64,000 nt of DNA from Rhodococcus spelaei (lineage in GTDB: Bacteria; Actinomycetota; Actinomycetes; Mycobacteriales; Mycobacteriaceae): assembly GCF_006704125.1 (NCBI RefSeq), contig NZ_VIGH01000009.1, positions 218,774-282,773 on the forward strand, in the 5' to 3' direction. Position 1 is the stretch's first letter, and each line of letters begins with the position of its first letter. Both the position numbers and the translations under genes were made by a program. A model generated the notes under the pieces. It was not told the origin of the DNA. It did no database searches and saw only the letters and a list, made by a program, of their open reading frames with translations. This document shows, piece by piece, positions 30,851 through 40,174 of this stretch.

Positions 30851-31903
30851 CTACCAGGATTCGTTCGAACCCAGTGCGACAAGTAGCAACCGGATGGCCG
30901 CGACCCGTCGCGCCGCCTCGCCTTCGAGCCGGTCGAGGGCACATTCCGGGTCCGCGGGTGGGCCGAGATGGGTGCAGCCGCGCGGGCAGTCCTCGATGGC
31001 CGCCGCGAGATCGGTGAACGCACCCATCACGTCGTCCGGCGAGATGTGTGCGAGACCGAACGACCTGATGCCGGGCGTGTCGACCACCCAGCCGCGCGGC
31101 AGGTCCGCGGACTGGCCGGGCAGTGCCGGCAGCGGCAGCGCGACCGACTGGGTGGACGTGTGCCTGCCCTTGCCCACCCCCGACACCACGCCGGTGGCCC
31201 GAAACGCGTCGGGCACAAGGCGATTGACCAGCGTCGACTTCCCGACACCGGAGTGGCCGATCAGCGCGGTGACGGTGCCGGCCAGGATGGACTGCACGGC
31301 GTCGAGGGGGTCGTCCTGGCCGGCGAGCACCACCGGCACGTCCAGGTCGGCGAACGCGGCGGCGAACTCCTGGTGGTCGGCGAGGTCGCCCTTGGTCAGG
31401 CAGAGGATCGGCTTCAGCCCGCCGACGTAGGCGGCGACCAGCGCCCGCTCGACGAAGCCGGTGCGCGGCGGCGGGTCGGCGAGGGCGACGACGATCAGCA
31501 GCTGCGAGGCGTTGGCGACCACGATCCGCTCGTACGGGTCGGTGTCGTCGGCGGTGCGGCGCAGCACCGTGCTGCGGTCCTCGACCCGCACGATCCGGGC
31601 CAGGGTGTCGGTGCGGCCGGAGACGTCGCCCACCACGCCGACCCGGTCGCCGACGACGATCGGGGTGCGGCCCAGTTCGCGGGCCCGCATGGCCACCACC
31701 GGGCGGTCCGGGTCGCCGCCCAGCACGCACCCCCATCGGCCGCGGTCCACCGAGACCACCATCGCGGACTCGGCGGTCTTGTGCTCCGGTCGGGTCTTGG
31801 TGCGCGGACGCGAGCCCTTGCCCGGGCGCACCCGGACGTCGGACTCGTCGTACCGGCGGGCGGTCAGGAGGGCGCCCCGATCGGGCCGAGCATTGTCTCC
31901 CAC
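30851..31903 (-). CDS. rsgA: Ribosome small-subunit GTPase RsgA
   Basis: Circularly permuted GTPase that checks late 30S maturation. The 350-residue protein has an OB fold near residues 45-115, then G4 (LTKGDLAD), G1 ([14 protein letters not shown]), G3 ([12 protein letters not shown]) in the permuted order, and a C-terminal zinc region with the [16 protein letters not shown] ligands. ATG 31903 overlaps the end of aroA by 40 bases; homologs seem to begin closer to the [14 protein letters not shown] segment, so a start inside the overlap is possible though no ATG or GTG is there. The aroA-rsgA pair is conserved. Confidence 0.93.
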   Translation of the reverse strand: MGDNARPDRGALLTARRYDESDVRVRPGKGSRPRTKTRPEHKTAESAMVVSVDRGRWGCVLGGDPDRPVVAMRARELGRTPIVVGDRVGVVGDVSGRTDTLARIVRVEDRSTVLRRTADDTDPYERIVVANASQLLIVVALADPPPRTGFVERALVAAYVGGLKPILCLTKGDLADHQEFAAAFADLDVPVVLAGQDDPLDAVQSILAGTVTALIGHSGVGKSTLVNRLVPDAFRATGVVSGVGKGRHTSTQSVALPLPALPGQSADLPRGWVVDTPGIRSFGLAHISPDDVMGAFTDLAAAIEDCPRGCTHLGPPADPECALDRLEGEAARRVAAIRLLLVALGSNESW

Positions 31904-33150
31904 AGCTTTTCGAAACCGGGCAGCGTCTTGGCGGTGGTCCCGACGTCGTCGATGTCGACGCCCGGCACGACCAGACCGAGGATCGCGCCCGCGGTGGCCA
32001 TCCGGTGGTCCGCGTAGGAACGCCAGGTGCCGGCATGCAACCGTCGCGGTTCGATCCGCAGGCCGTCCTCGGTCTCGGTGACGGCGCCGCCCAGTCCGTT
32101 GATCTCCGCGGAAAGTGCTGCCAGCCGGTCTGTTTCGTGGCCTCGCAGATGCGCGATTCCGCGCAGGGTCGACGGGGAGTCGGCGAGGGCGGCGAGGGCG
32201 GCGACGGTCGGGGTCAGCTCGCCGACGTCGTGCAGGTCCACGTCGATGCCCCGCAATGTCGTCGGCCCCGTGACCGTGAGGAGTGAATCATGAAGGGAGA
32301 CAGTACATCCCATCTCGGTCAGGATTCCCCGGATGGCATCGCCCGGCTGCGTCGTGCTCGACGGCCACAGCGGCACACTCACCGTGCCCGCGGTGACGGC
32401 GGCGGCGGAGAGGAAGGGCGTTGCGTTCGACAGGTCGGGCTCGACCACCCAGTCCACCGCGGTCACCGGTCCGGCCCACACCCGCCAGGTGTTCGCCTCC
32501 CCGTCGGCGGGCGTCTGCACGCGCACGCCCGCCGCGCGCAGCATCTCCACCGTCATGTCGATGTGCGGCATCGACGGCACCGACGTGCCGTCGTGGTGCA
32601 CGGTGACGCCGCGCTCGAACCTGGCGGCCGAGAGCAGCAGGCCGGAGACGAACTGGGACGAACCGGAGGCGTCGATGGTCACCTCCCCGCCCGCGACCGC
32701 TCCGTGGCCGGTCACGGCGAACGGGAGTCCGTCGCCGTCGATCGACACACCGAGCCCGCGCAGCGCCTCCAAGATGGTCCCGAGGGGCCGCGTGCGGGCC
32801 TGTTCGTCGCCGTCGAACGACACCAGTCCGTCGGCGAGCGCGGCGACCGGCGGCAGGAAGCGCATCACGGTGCCCGCGAGTCCGCAGTCCACGGTCGCCG
32901 CGCCGAGCGGTCCCGGGGTCACCCGCAGTGTGGTCGGCGAGCCGTCGACCTCGTCGATCCCGACGCCGAGTGCTCGCAGTGCATCGATCATGAGGTCGGT
33001 GTCGCGGCTGCGCAGCGCCCCGGTCACCGTGGAGGGTCCCGCGGCGATGGCGGCGAGGATCAGGGCCCGGTTGGTGATCGACTTCGAGCCCGGCAGGGTC
33101 ACGGTCGCGTGCACGGGCGATTCGGCGAGGGGCGCTCTCCACAGACTCAC
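31864..33150 (-). CDS. aroA: 3-phosphoshikimate 1-carboxyvinyltransferase (EPSP synthase)
   Basis: Sixth enzyme of the shikimate pathway, joining PEP to shikimate-3-phosphate. The 428-residue protein starts [29 protein letters not shown], containing the PEP/S3P loop, and has [18 protein letters not shown], the [15 protein letters not shown] signature and the late ESDR-type [16 protein letters not shown]. Two GTG codons (33150 and 33156) precede this; the nearer is used. It diverges from the SRAP gene with only 15 bp between starts, so the two promoters must overlap. Confidence 0.95.
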   Translation of the reverse strand: MSLWRAPLAESPVHATVTLPGSKSITNRALILAAIAAGPSTVTGALRSRDTDLMIDALRALGVGIDEVDGSPTTLRVTPGPLGAATVDCGLAGTVMRFLPPVAALADGLVSFDGDEQARTRPLGTILEALRGLGVSIDGDGLPFAVTGHGAVAGGEVTIDASGSSQFVSGLLLSAARFERGVTVHHDGTSVPSMPHIDMTVEMLRAAGVRVQTPADGEANTWRVWAGPVTAVDWVVEPDLSNATPFLSAAAVTAGTVSVPLWPSSTTQPGDAIRGILTEMGCTVSLHDSLLTVTGPTTLRGIDVDLHDVGELTPTVAALAALADSPSTLRGIAHLRGHETDRLAALSAEINGLGGAVTETEDGLRIEPRRLHAGTWRSYADHRMATAGAILGLVVPGVDIDDVGTTAKTLPGFEKLWETMLGPIGAPS

Positions 33151-33165
33151 GCGCACAATGGTCCC

Positions 33166-33945
33166 ATGTGCGGCAGATATGCGACCACGGTGGACCCGGC
33201 CCTGTTGGCGGTGGAACTGGACGCGATCGACGAGACGGGCTCCGGTTCGCGCGAGCCGACCGAGAACTACAACGTCGCGCCCACCGACCCGGTGCTGGCC
33301 GTGGTGAGCAGGCATTCGCGCGAACACCCCGACGACGCGCCCGCACGCCGGATCCGGCAGATGCGCTGGGGACTGGTACCGCCGTGGACCAAGGCGGGCA
33401 CACCCGGCCTGCCCGCGAAGGGGGCGCCCCTGTTCAACGCCCGCGCCGACACCGCCGCGACCAAGCCCGCGTTCCGGACCGCGCTGAGGACCAAGCGCGC
33501 GCTGGTACCGATGGACGGCTGGTACGAGTGGGTGACCGAGCCGGCCGGGGCAGGGAAGGCGGCGAAGGTCCCGTACTTCATGACCCCGGCCGACGGCTCC
33601 CGGCTGTACATGGCGGGGTTGTGGTCGGTGTGGCGGGACAGGGAGTCGGAGGGCACTCCACTGCTCAGCGTCACGATCCTCACCACGGACTCGGTCGGCG
33701 AGCTGCAGTCGATCCACGACCGGATGCCGCTGATCCTGACGCCCAGGCACTGGGACCGCTGGCTCGACCCGGACGCGGACGCCCCGGCCGACCTGCTGGC
33801 GGAGGTCGCCGCCGAGGTGGCCGCCGGGATCGAGATCCGGCGGGTGTCGGACCGGGTGAACAGCGTCCGCAACGACGGCCCGGACCTGATCGCCCCGGCA
33901 GGCCCGGTGGGATCGGCCGTCGGGGAGCAGATCAGCCTGCTGTGA
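33166..33945 (+). CDS. SRAP-domain abasic-site DNA-protein crosslinker (HMCES/YedK family)
   Basis: Shields abasic sites in single-stranded DNA by forming a thiazolidine link through its N-terminal Cys2. The 259-residue protein has MCGRYATT (Cys2 exposed after Met removal), the [14 protein letters not shown] segment, GWYEWVTEP with the catalytic Glu, and the HDRMPLIL His. All catalytic positions are present. It starts at ATG 33166, 15 bp from the divergent aroA start, and its 3' end overlaps the convergent oxidoreductase gene by 14 bp. Confidence 0.93.
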   Translation: MCGRYATTVDPALLAVELDAIDETGSGSREPTENYNVAPTDPVLAVVSRHSREHPDDAPARRIRQMRWGLVPPWTKAGTPGLPAKGAPLFNARADTAATKPAFRTALRTKRALVPMDGWYEWVTEPAGAGKAAKVPYFMTPADGSRLYMAGLWSVWRDRESEGTPLLSVTILTTDSVGELQSIHDRMPLILTPRHWDRWLDPDADAPADLLAEVAAEVAAGIEIRRVSDRVNSVRNDGPDLIAPAGPVGSAVGEQISLL

Positions 33946-34930
33946 CGTTCGCGAGGTCGTAGGCGTCGGCGACGAGTTCGAGCGACCTCAGCCACGCCGC
34001 GCGTTCGGTCGCCGACGAGGCCACGATCAGCTCGTCCACACCGGTACGTTCGGCGAACGCGTCGAGATAGTCGCGCACCTGGTCCGGGGTGCCGACGGCG
34101 GAGTACTTCATCATCTGCAGCACCTGCCGGCCGGCGGGGGACTCGAGCACCATGTCGGTTTCCTCCGACGTGAACGTCCGGCCGCGGCCGACGAACAGCG
34201 CGACTCTCTTGCGTTTGGTCTCGGTGAACAGCCGCTGCGCCTCGTCCTCGGTGTCGGCGGCGATCACGTTGGCGGCCGCGATCACGTACGGCTCGGACAG
34301 CTGTGCGGACGGCCGGAACTCGCGGCGGTAGATCGCGATCGCGTCGTGCAGGGCGTTCGGTGCGAAGTGCGAGGCGAACGCGTACGGCAGTCCCAGCATC
34401 GCGGCGAGTTTCGCCCCGAACAGCGAGGAACCGAGGATGTACAGCGGGACGTCGGTGCCCTTGCCCGGGGTCGCCTCGATACCGGGGATGCGGGACGGGC
34501 CGGTGAGGTAGCCCTGTAGTTCGAGAACGTCCTGCGGGAAGGACTCCGCCGAACTGGGGTCGCGGCGCAGTGCGCGCATCGTCTGCTGGTCGCTGCCGGG
34601 CGCGCGACCGAGCCCGAGGTCGATCCGGCCGGGATGCAACTCCGCGAGGGTGCCGAACTGTTCGGCGATGGTGAGCGGGGAGTGGTTAGGCAGCATCACG
34701 CCGCCGGAGCCGAGTCGGATGGACTCGGTGTTCGCGGCGACGTGGGCGATCAGCACACTCGTCGCGGATGATGCGATCGACGGCATGTTGTGGTGCTCTG
34801 CGTACCAGATCCGTCGGTAGCCCTGCCGTTCCGCGGCCTGTGCCATGGTCACGCTCGCGCGGAAACTGTCGCGGGCGGTCTCGCCTTCGCCGATCTGGGC
34901 CAAATCGAGGATGGAGAGGGGGACCGTCAC
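33932..34930 (-). CDS. LLM-class flavin-dependent oxidoreductase
   Basis: A 332-residue bacterial-luciferase-like TIM-barrel enzyme. The family N-terminus [19 protein letters not shown], the [21 protein letters not shown] strand/loop, [17 protein letters not shown] and the substrate-loop region are typical of the group 1 MsnO8/YhbW-like branch, which usually binds FMN. Coenzyme F420 cannot be excluded since fbiAB is present, but this branch has no F420 marker that I recognise. GTG 34930 is the start. Substrate unknown. Confidence 0.88.
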   Translation of the reverse strand: MTVPLSILDLAQIGEGETARDSFRASVTMAQAAERQGYRRIWYAEHHNMPSIASSATSVLIAHVAANTESIRLGSGGVMLPNHSPLTIAEQFGTLAELHPGRIDLGLGRAPGSDQQTMRALRRDPSSAESFPQDVLELQGYLTGPSRIPGIEATPGKGTDVPLYILGSSLFGAKLAAMLGLPYAFASHFAPNALHDAIAIYRREFRPSAQLSEPYVIAAANVIAADTEDEAQRLFTETKRKRVALFVGRGRTFTSEETDMVLESPAGRQVLQMMKYSAVGTPDQVRDYLDAFAERTGVDELIVASSATERAAWLRSLELVADAYDLANVTAG

Positions 34931-35021
34931 GGTGCACCGGCTTTCGTTCGTCGAGACAAGTTGTTGTGACGTGCAACAGTCGGCAGTCGGAAAGTAATTC
35001 CCTGCGCACGGATCTCCGTGC

Positions 35022-35516
35022 TCAGCCGGCGGTGATCGGCGCGAGCACCGCCGCGGTCAACCGGACCAGGTCGGCCGGGGCCAGGTCGATCTCCAGGCCG
35101 CGGCGGCCCGCACTGCACAGCACCCGGTCCCAGTTCGCGGCCGAGGAGTCGATCACTGTCGGCAGCTTCTTGCGCTGACCGAGCGGAGAGATACCGCCGA
35201 GGACGTAGCCGGTTGATCGCTGGGCCTCGGCCTGATCGGCCATCACCGCCTTGCCCGCACCGAGGGCCGCCGCGGCCGCCTTGAGGGAGAGCTTCTCCGG
35301 GACCGGCAGCACCGCGACCGCCAGCTTGCCGTCGGCGGTCTTGATGACCAGCGTCTTGAGGATCTGCGCGGGATCGAGCCCGAGGCCGGCGGCCAGCGCG
35401 TCCACCGCCTCGGTGCCGTAGGAGGCGCTCGAGGGGTCGTGCTCGTAGCTGTGCACGCGGTGCGCGATCCTGCCCTTGACGAGTGCCTGCGTTGCCGGGG
35501 TTGCGGAGCCTGCCAT
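35022..35516 (-). CDS. ybaK: YbaK-type aminoacyl-tRNA deacylase
   Basis: Hydrolyses mischarged Cys-tRNA(Pro). The 164-residue protein has the YbaK/ProX-domain layout: [51 protein letters not shown] with the catalytic Lys, and [24 protein letters not shown] 35516 is chosen because upstream in-frame sequence is unconserved. It is divergent from sigH, whose promoter starts 21 bp upstream of this ATG. Confidence 0.92.
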   Translation of the reverse strand: MAGSATPATQALVKGRIAHRVHSYEHDPSSASYGTEAVDALAAGLGLDPAQILKTLVIKTADGKLAVAVLPVPEKLSLKAAAAALGAGKAVMADQAEAQRSTGYVLGGISPLGQRKKLPTVIDSSAANWDRVLCSAGRRGLEIDLAPADLVRLTAAVLAPITAG

Positions 35517-35536
35517 GGCACAGACTCTAGATTCGA

Positions 35537-35564
35537 GGGAACACCGGGCGGCGAAGTGGCGTTG
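35537..35564 (+). promoter_or_regulatory. SigH-type autoregulatory promoter of sigH
   Basis: GGGAACA (35537-35543), 16 bp, then CGTTG (35560-35564) matches the published SigH/SigR consensus (GGGAAYA, about 16-17 bp, CGTT) at every key base. It lies about 130 bp before the sigH start and so fits positive autoregulation. It is the only such match that I noticed in the intergenic regions I checked by eye. Confidence 0.8.
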
Positions 35565-35695
35565 CACCGAGCACGTTGGTCCATCCCCGAAAGGAGTCGT
35601 AGGTGTCGGTGCAGTGCCTCGAGCGCCCCGCTGACCGCATCCCCGTCGAACGGGTGGCGGTAGCCTTGATCCCTACGGCGACTGAAGGGATCAGC

Positions 35696-36346
35696 GTGCC
35701 TAACGACCGGCGTGAGCCAGAAGACCAGCAGCCAGCGGAGTCGGCGGCCGAGCTGACCGCGCGCTTCGAGCGCGATGCGCTGCCGATGCTCGACCAGCTG
35801 TACGGCGCAGCTCTGCGGATGACCCGCAATCCCGCGGATGCGGAGGACTTGGTCCAGGAGACCTACATCAAGGCCTACTCGGCGTTCCGGTCCTTCAAGG
35901 AGGGCACGAACCTCAAGGCCTGGCTGTACCGGATCCTGACCAACACGTACATCAACTCGTACCGCAAGAAGCAGCGTCAGCCCGCGCAGTACCCGACCGA
36001 CGAGATCACCGACTGGCAGCTCGCTGCGACGGCCGAGCACACCTCGCAGGGTCTGCGGTCGGCCGAGGTCGAGGCCCTCGACGCGCTGCCCGACGACGAC
36101 ATCAAGGCCGCGTTGCAGGAGCTGCCCGAGGAGTTCCGGATGGCGGTGTACTACGCGGACGTCGAGGGCTTCCCGTACAAGGAGATCGCCGAGATCATGG
36201 GTACCCCGATCGGCACCGTGATGTCGCGGCTGCACCGCGGCCGCAAGCAGCTACGGGGCCTGCTGGCCGACGTGGCCCGGGAACGGGGATTCAACCGGAG
36301 CGCCGCCGCGGCGCCCACCGCTGCGCAGCAGGAGGCCTCCCGGTGA
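35696..36346 (+). CDS. sigH: ECF sigma factor SigH (SigR type)
   Basis: Stress sigma factor for thiol-oxidative and heat stress, controlling thioredoxin genes among others. The 216-residue protein has region 2 ([30 protein letters not shown]), the linker, and region 4 ([45 protein letters not shown]). GTG 35696 has GAAGGGA 5 nt upstream; longer in-frame starts would run through the promoter region. Its stop overlaps the GTG of the anti-sigma gene by 4 bases, so the pair is co-translated. Confidence 0.95.
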   Translation: MPNDRREPEDQQPAESAAELTARFERDALPMLDQLYGAALRMTRNPADAEDLVQETYIKAYSAFRSFKEGTNLKAWLYRILTNTYINSYRKKQRQPAQYPTDEITDWQLAATAEHTSQGLRSAEVEALDALPDDDIKAALQELPEEFRMAVYYADVEGFPYKEIAEIMGTPIGTVMSRLHRGRKQLRGLLADVARERGFNRSAAAAPTAAQQEASR

Positions 36347-36621
36347 GCGAGCAGAACGAGTTCGAGCAGTTGGACTGCTCCGCGGTGATCGCGGACGTCT
36401 GGTTGATGCTCGACAACGAGTGCGACGACGCGACCCGGGCGCGGCTCAAGCGGCACATCGAGGACTGCGGTTCCTGCTTCGAGGCCTACGGCATCGAGGA
36501 GAAGGTCAAGTCGCTGGTCAGTCGAAAGTGCGGCGGCGAGCACGCGCCGGACGGACTGCGCGAGCGGCTCAAGATCCAGCTGCGCAGCACCACGATCATC
36601 ACGAGGATCGAGTCGGAGTAG
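36343..36621 (+). CDS. rshA: Zinc anti-sigma factor RshA (RsrA-like)
   Basis: Redox-sensitive anti-sigma factor that holds SigH until its zinc thiols are oxidised. The 92-residue protein has the ZAS motif His38-x3-Cys42-x2-Cys45 ([11 protein letters not shown]) plus Cys12, the usual fourth ligand position. Its helical N-terminus ([20 protein letters not shown]) matches RsrA/RshA. GTG 36343 overlaps sigH. A strong terminator follows 18 bp after the stop. Confidence 0.94.
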   Translation: MSEQNEFEQLDCSAVIADVWLMLDNECDDATRARLKRHIEDCGSCFEAYGIEEKVKSLVSRKCGGEHAPDGLRERLKIQLRSTTIITRIESE

Positions 36622-36639
36622 AAGACCCACGTACGACGA

Positions 36640-36669
36640 GGGCCGGGACACCCTGTGGTGTCCCGGCCC
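36640..36669. terminator. Hairpin terminator between rshA and the bL37 gene
   Basis: A perfect 13-bp stem GGGCCGGGACACC / GGTGTCCCGGCCC around a CTGT tetraloop, without a long T-run. It lies between convergent genes and can serve both. Confidence 0.85.
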
Positions 36670-36693
36670 TCGTGTGTTGCTATTTACGGCGCG

Positions 36694-36768
36694 TCAGCTG
36701 TTGGGACGCTTGCCGTGGTTGGCCTTGTTGCCCTTGCGGCTGCGCTTCTTGCGACCACGCTTACCCAT
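36694..36768 (-). CDS. Ribosomal protein bL37 (24 residues)
   Basis: A tiny, very basic protein, MGKRGRKKRSRK then GNKANHGKRPNS. It fits bL37, the small large-subunit protein first seen in M. smegmatis ribosome structures and annotated in many actinobacteria. A perfect AAGGAG lies 6 nt before the ATG at 36768. The place between the anti-sigma gene and the biotinyl protein gene is, as I recall, conserved in mycolata. It shares an approximately 95-bp divergent control region with the biotinyl protein gene. Confidence 0.88.
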   Translation of the reverse strand: MGKRGRKKRSRKGNKANHGKRPNS

Positions 36769-36862
36769 GGTTGTCTCCTTCCCTCAGATCTCGCTCGGGG
36801 ACATTCTTCCATGTGTGGTTGGCTGTACTTCCATTGGCAGGTCAACACAAGCGAGGTGCTCG

Positions 36863-37078
36863 ATGGCAGAAGACGTGCGTGCCGAGATGGTTTCCACCGT
36901 CTTCCAGGTGATTGTCGCCGAAGGTGACGAGGTCAAGGAGGGTGACACCCTGGTCATCCTGGAGTCGATGAAGATGGAGATTCCGGTCCTGGCCGAGGTG
37001 CCCGGCACGGTGACCTCGGTCGGCGTCACGGTCGGTGACGTCATCCAGCAGGGTGACCTGATCGCCGTCATCTCCTGA
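36863..37078 (+). CDS. Small biotinyl/lipoyl-attachment protein (TB7.3-like)
   Basis: A 71-residue stand-alone biotinyl domain. The attachment motif ESMKMEIPVLAE carries the Lys to be biotinylated; the flanking GDEVKEGDTLVILE and GDVIQQGDLIAVIS give the two-fold hammerhead fold. TB7.3 (Rv3221c) is its counterpart. A partner carboxylase is not adjacent; it may serve an acyl-CoA carboxylase elsewhere or act as a biotin store. ATG 36863 follows GCGAGGTG. It precedes pdtaS by 18 bp and is likely co-transcribed. Confidence 0.92.
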   Translation: MAEDVRAEMVSTVFQVIVAEGDEVKEGDTLVILESMKMEIPVLAEVPGTVTSVGVTVGDVIQQGDLIAVIS

Positions 37079-37096
37079 CCCGCAGGCACTGAACTC

Positions 37097-38602
37097 ATGT
37101 CCACCCTGAGCGATCTGCTGGCCGAGTACACCGACCTGCCCGGTGACGCCGTCGACCATCTGCAGCGGGTGGTCGGGGAGTGGCAGTTGCTCGCGGACCT
37201 GTCCTTCGCGGACGTGCTGCTGTGGGTGAGCGCGGACGTCGGCCGGCTCGACATCGGCGGCCCCGGCGACCTGGTGTGCGTCGCCCAGTGCAGACCGACC
37301 ACCGCGCCGACCGCCTTCGCCGAGGACGCCGTCGGCTGGGTGGCCTCGGACGTCGAGCATCCGCACGTGCGGCAGGCCATGGCCGAATGGCGGATCGTGC
37401 GGGTGCCGGACGGACCACCCGGTGACGGCACACCGGTCCGACGTGAGGCGATCCCGGTCCGGTGCGCCGGCGAGGTGATCGCGGTGCTCAGCCGGGACAC
37501 CAACCCGACTCAGAAGCGGCAGTCGAGTCCCCTCGAAGTTGCCTACCTCGACTGCGCGGGCGAGTTGTGCCAGATGATCAGCGAAGGGACCTTCCCGACG
37601 CCGGAGGAGCACAGCGAGATCCTCTCCAGCCCCCGGGCGGGCGACGGCTTCATCCGGCTCGACTCGGACGGCACCGTCGTCTACGCCAGCCCGAATGCGC
37701 TGTCGGCGTATCACCGGATGGGGCTGACCACCACCACGCTCAAGGGGCGCGATCTCTCCTCGGTGACCCGGACGCTGGTCACCGATCCGTTCGACGCGCA
37801 GGACGTCGCGAACGACATCCGGACAGCGCTCGCGGGCAAGGCGGGCAAGCGGGTGGAGGTCGAGGCACGCGGGGCGATCGTGCTCTTGCGCACGCTGGTG
37901 TTGCGGCCGGGGGGCCAGCCCTCCGGTGCGGTGGTGCTGATCCGCGACGTCACCGAGGTCAAGCGGCGGGACCGAGCGCTGCTGAGCAAGGACGCGACGA
38001 TCCGGGAGATCCACCACCGGGTGAAGAACAACCTGCAGACGGTGGCCGCGCTGCTGCGCCTGCAGGCGCGGCGAACGGGCAACGACGAGGCGCGGCAGGC
38101 GCTGAGCGAGTCGGTGCGGCGAGTCACCTCGATCGCATTGGTGCACGACATCCTGTCGATGTCCGTGGACGAGGAGGTCAACCTCGACGAGGTGGTCGAC
38201 CGGTTGGTGCCGATCATGGCCGACGTCGCGGTGGTCAACAGCAGCGTCCAGATCCGGCGCGAGGGCAGCCTCGGGGTGTTTCCCGCCGAACGGGCGACTC
38301 CGTTGGTGATGGTGCTGACGGAGCTGGTGCAGAACGCCATCGAGCACGGTTTCGAGCCGGGTGCCCCCGGCACGGTGACACTGCAGGCACGGCGCTCGGC
38401 CCGGTGGCTCGACGTGGTGATCCACGACGACGGGAACGGACTGCCCCCCGGATTCAGCCTCGAGCGCTCGGATCGACTGGGTCTGCAGATCGTGCGGACG
38501 CTGGTCTCCGCGGAGTTGGGTGGCTCGCTGGGCCTGCATCCGGGCCCGGACGGTGGCACCGACGCGGCGCTGCGGGTGCCGTTGGGTCGCCGACGCCCCT
38601 GA
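37097..38602 (+). CDS. pdtaS: Soluble sensor histidine kinase PdtaS
   Basis: A 501-residue cytosolic kinase (Rv3220c-like) whose partner PdtaR is an ANTAR-domain RNA-binding antiterminator encoded elsewhere. Order: GAF domain (about 5-150), PAS domain (about 180-300), HisKA_2 box IHHRVKNNLQTVAALLRLQ with phospho-acceptor His306/307, and HATPase_c (VMVLTELVQNAIEHGFEPG; DDGNGLPPGF; LGLQIVRTLV). No membrane span. In M. tuberculosis PdtaS answers copper and nitric oxide in one pathway; that is knowledge of the relative only. A terminator hairpin follows within 10 bp. Confidence 0.93.
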   Translation: MSTLSDLLAEYTDLPGDAVDHLQRVVGEWQLLADLSFADVLLWVSADVGRLDIGGPGDLVCVAQCRPTTAPTAFAEDAVGWVASDVEHPHVRQAMAEWRIVRVPDGPPGDGTPVRREAIPVRCAGEVIAVLSRDTNPTQKRQSSPLEVAYLDCAGELCQMISEGTFPTPEEHSEILSSPRAGDGFIRLDSDGTVVYASPNALSAYHRMGLTTTTLKGRDLSSVTRTLVTDPFDAQDVANDIRTALAGKAGKRVEVEARGAIVLLRTLVLRPGGQPSGAVVLIRDVTEVKRRDRALLSKDATIREIHHRVKNNLQTVAALLRLQARRTGNDEARQALSESVRRVTSIALVHDILSMSVDEEVNLDEVVDRLVPIMADVAVVNSSVQIRREGSLGVFPAERATPLVMVLTELVQNAIEHGFEPGAPGTVTLQARRSARWLDVVIHDDGNGLPPGFSLERSDRLGLQIVRTLVSAELGGSLGLHPGPDGGTDAALRVPLGRRRP

Positions 38603-38611
38603 GACGACAAA

Positions 38612-38637
38612 GGCCCGGCACCAAAAGGTGCCGGGCC
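38612..38637. terminator. Hairpin terminator between pdtaS and whiB1
   Basis: An 11-bp stem GGCCCGGCACC / GGTGCCGGGCC closes an AAAA loop between convergent pdtaS and whiB1. Confidence 0.85.
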
Positions 38638-38658
38638 CATTCGTATGCTGGGCGGTGA

Positions 38659-38913
38659 CTAGACCGCGCTGCGGGCGCGAGTGCGCGCGTTGCGGCGCTT
38701 GAGCGCGCGACGCTCGTCCTCGCTCATGCCGCCCCACACGCCTGCGTCCTGTCCGGACTCGAGTGCCCAGGACAGGCAGTCGGCGGTGACGGGGCAGCGG
38801 TTGCAGACCAGCTTGGCGTCCGCGATCTGCGCAATGGCCGGACCGCTGTTGCCCACGGGGAAGAACAACTCCGGGTCTTCGTCCCGACAGATTGCCTTGT
38901 GGCGCCAGTCCAT
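38659..38913 (-). CDS. whiB1: WhiB1, nitric-oxide-sensitive [4Fe-4S] regulator
   Basis: Essential transcription factor in mycobacteria that pairs with SigA and reacts with nitric oxide. The 84-residue protein has all four cluster cysteines (AICRDEDP; VCNRCPVTADC), the GVWGGMSEDERRAL turn and a basic tail ending RRNARTRARSAV. Length and sequence match WhiB1 exactly in layout. The ATG at 38913 has GGAGC upstream. The 259-bp gap before it carries CRP-type sites. Confidence 0.96.
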   Translation of the reverse strand: MDWRHKAICRDEDPELFFPVGNSGPAIAQIADAKLVCNRCPVTADCLSWALESGQDAGVWGGMSEDERRALKRRNARTRARSAV

Positions 38914-39000
38914 CCTTCTGCTCCTTTACCGGGTGCGAGTCGCACCGTTTCGTATCGCGTCATTCATGCGCGTTCAGTTGATTGTTTCCGCGCTGTTGCT

Positions 39001-39016
39001 TGTGAATGCTTTCACG
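39001..39016. promoter_or_regulatory. CRP-type site upstream of whiB1
   Basis: TGTGA (39001-39005), 6 bp, TCACG (39012-39016) matches the CRP/Crp-Cmr consensus TGTGA-N6-TCACA in 9 of 10 positions, 88 bp upstream of the whiB1 ATG. In M. tuberculosis whiB1 is a known CRP (Rv3676) target, so this is probably the same control. Confidence 0.8.
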
Positions 39017-39050
39017 AACGCGCAGGAAGTCAATAGAAATTGGCCCGTCC

Positions 39051-39064
39051 GTGGGGTAACTCAC
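39051..39064. promoter_or_regulatory. Second, weaker CRP-like site upstream of whiB1
   Basis: GTG (39051-39053), 8 bp, CAC (39062-39064) keeps the core half-site spacing of a CRP site with a TCAC right arm but a poor left arm. It lies about 50 bp farther from whiB1 than the first site. The rest of 38914-39172 shows no gene. Confidence 0.45.
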
Positions 39065-39172
39065 TTTGACGGTCACCCCGATGTGGTCTGCATTACTTTG
39101 TACCCCGACTCGGGTGGTTTTGCAGTATGAGCGTAGACTTTTTCCGAACTTTCTCCGTGGGGTGCGGAGCGG

Positions 39173-40129
39173 TCATGCTCTGCTCGGGGCGATCACGGTC
39201 AGTGCGTCGGGCACCGACACGAACTCCACCTCGCTGCGCATGCCGATGTAGTCGCCGTCCATCTGCAGGCCGATCGGCACCCGGGACCGGATTCGTACCC
39301 GTGGCACGTCGTCCATGCGAAAAAGCTTGCGCGACTTGGGTTGTGAGCCAGGGGTGAGCAGTTGGCGGACTACCCGCAGACTCGGCGTGACTGCCATCGT
39401 CCTCATCGCGAACACCCCGAGTCCGCTGTCGAACGTGGTCTCCGGATTGACCCGGACCGGCCGCTCGTCCAGATACGTCCACGGACTCGAGTTGGACACG
39501 AAGGCATAGTGCACGCCCTCGACCGGATCGTGACCGGGAACCTCGATGGTGAGCGCAGGCTCGAGGGACTTGTTGCGGAAGAAGGTTCGGATCGCGGTGC
39601 GGACGTACCGGGCGGGCGTCGCCGCATGGCCGTTGCTGCGGCTCGCGTCGATGGCCTCGCACACCTGCGCGTCCAGTCCCAGCCCCGCGTTGAAAGTGAA
39701 CCAGCGGCCGTCGCAGTGCCCGAGTCCGACGCGGCGGCGCTCGCGCAGGGTCAGCAGTTCGATCAGTTGGTTGGTCGCGACCACCGGGTCCGGGTTGATG
39801 CCGAGCGAGCGGGCGAACACGTTCGCCGAGCCGCCGGGCACGACCGCGACGGGCGGGATCGGCCCGATGGTGACCCCGCGCATCGACCCGGGTTCGGGGG
39901 CGCCGAGCAGGCCGTTGACGATCTCGTTCACCGTGCCGTCGCCGCCGTGCACGATGATCAGCCCGACGCCCTCCAGTGCGGCCCGGCGGGCCACTTCGGC
40001 GGCGTGGCCGCGGTGCGTGGTCTGCACCACCCGGACCTGCACCTGGCTCGACAGTGCGTGCGCGAGCAGGTCGCGGGCCGCCGGGGTCGTGGAGGTGGCA
40101 TTGGGGTTGACGATCAGCAGCGCGCGCAC
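39173..40129 (-). CDS. Diacylglycerol/lipid kinase (YegS/LCB5 family)
   Basis: A 318-residue DAGK-catalytic-domain protein that phosphorylates a lipid alcohol with ATP. VNPNATSTTPAARDLL at the N-terminus, IIVHGGDGTVNEIVNGL with the GGDGT nucleotide loop, VPGGSANVFARSLGI, and FNAGLGLDAQV define the family. The C-terminal beta domain ends QMDGDYIG-type, the usual pocket motif. Substrate could be diacylglycerol, a mannoside lipid or a long-chain base; sequence does not decide. It is alone on its strand between whiB1 and a divergent membrane protein. Confidence 0.88.
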   Translation of the reverse strand: MRALLIVNPNATSTTPAARDLLAHALSSQVQVRVVQTTHRGHAAEVARRAALEGVGLIIVHGGDGTVNEIVNGLLGAPEPGSMRGVTIGPIPPVAVVPGGSANVFARSLGINPDPVVATNQLIELLTLRERRRVGLGHCDGRWFTFNAGLGLDAQVCEAIDASRSNGHAATPARYVRTAIRTFFRNKSLEPALTIEVPGHDPVEGVHYAFVSNSSPWTYLDERPVRVNPETTFDSGLGVFAMRTMAVTPSLRVVRQLLTPGSQPKSRKLFRMDDVPRVRIRSRVPIGLQMDGDYIGMRSEVEFVSVPDALTVIAPSRA

Positions 40130-40174
40130 GGGGCATCAGCCTAGCCGGGTCGCGGCGTTCTATAGGCTGGCGCA

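Noticed and set aside
30530..30886. 118-codon plus-strand frame after desaturase 2
   Set aside because: No ribosome site, begins inside the terminator hairpin, and lies antisense to the better supported 37-residue gene and the rsgA 3' end.
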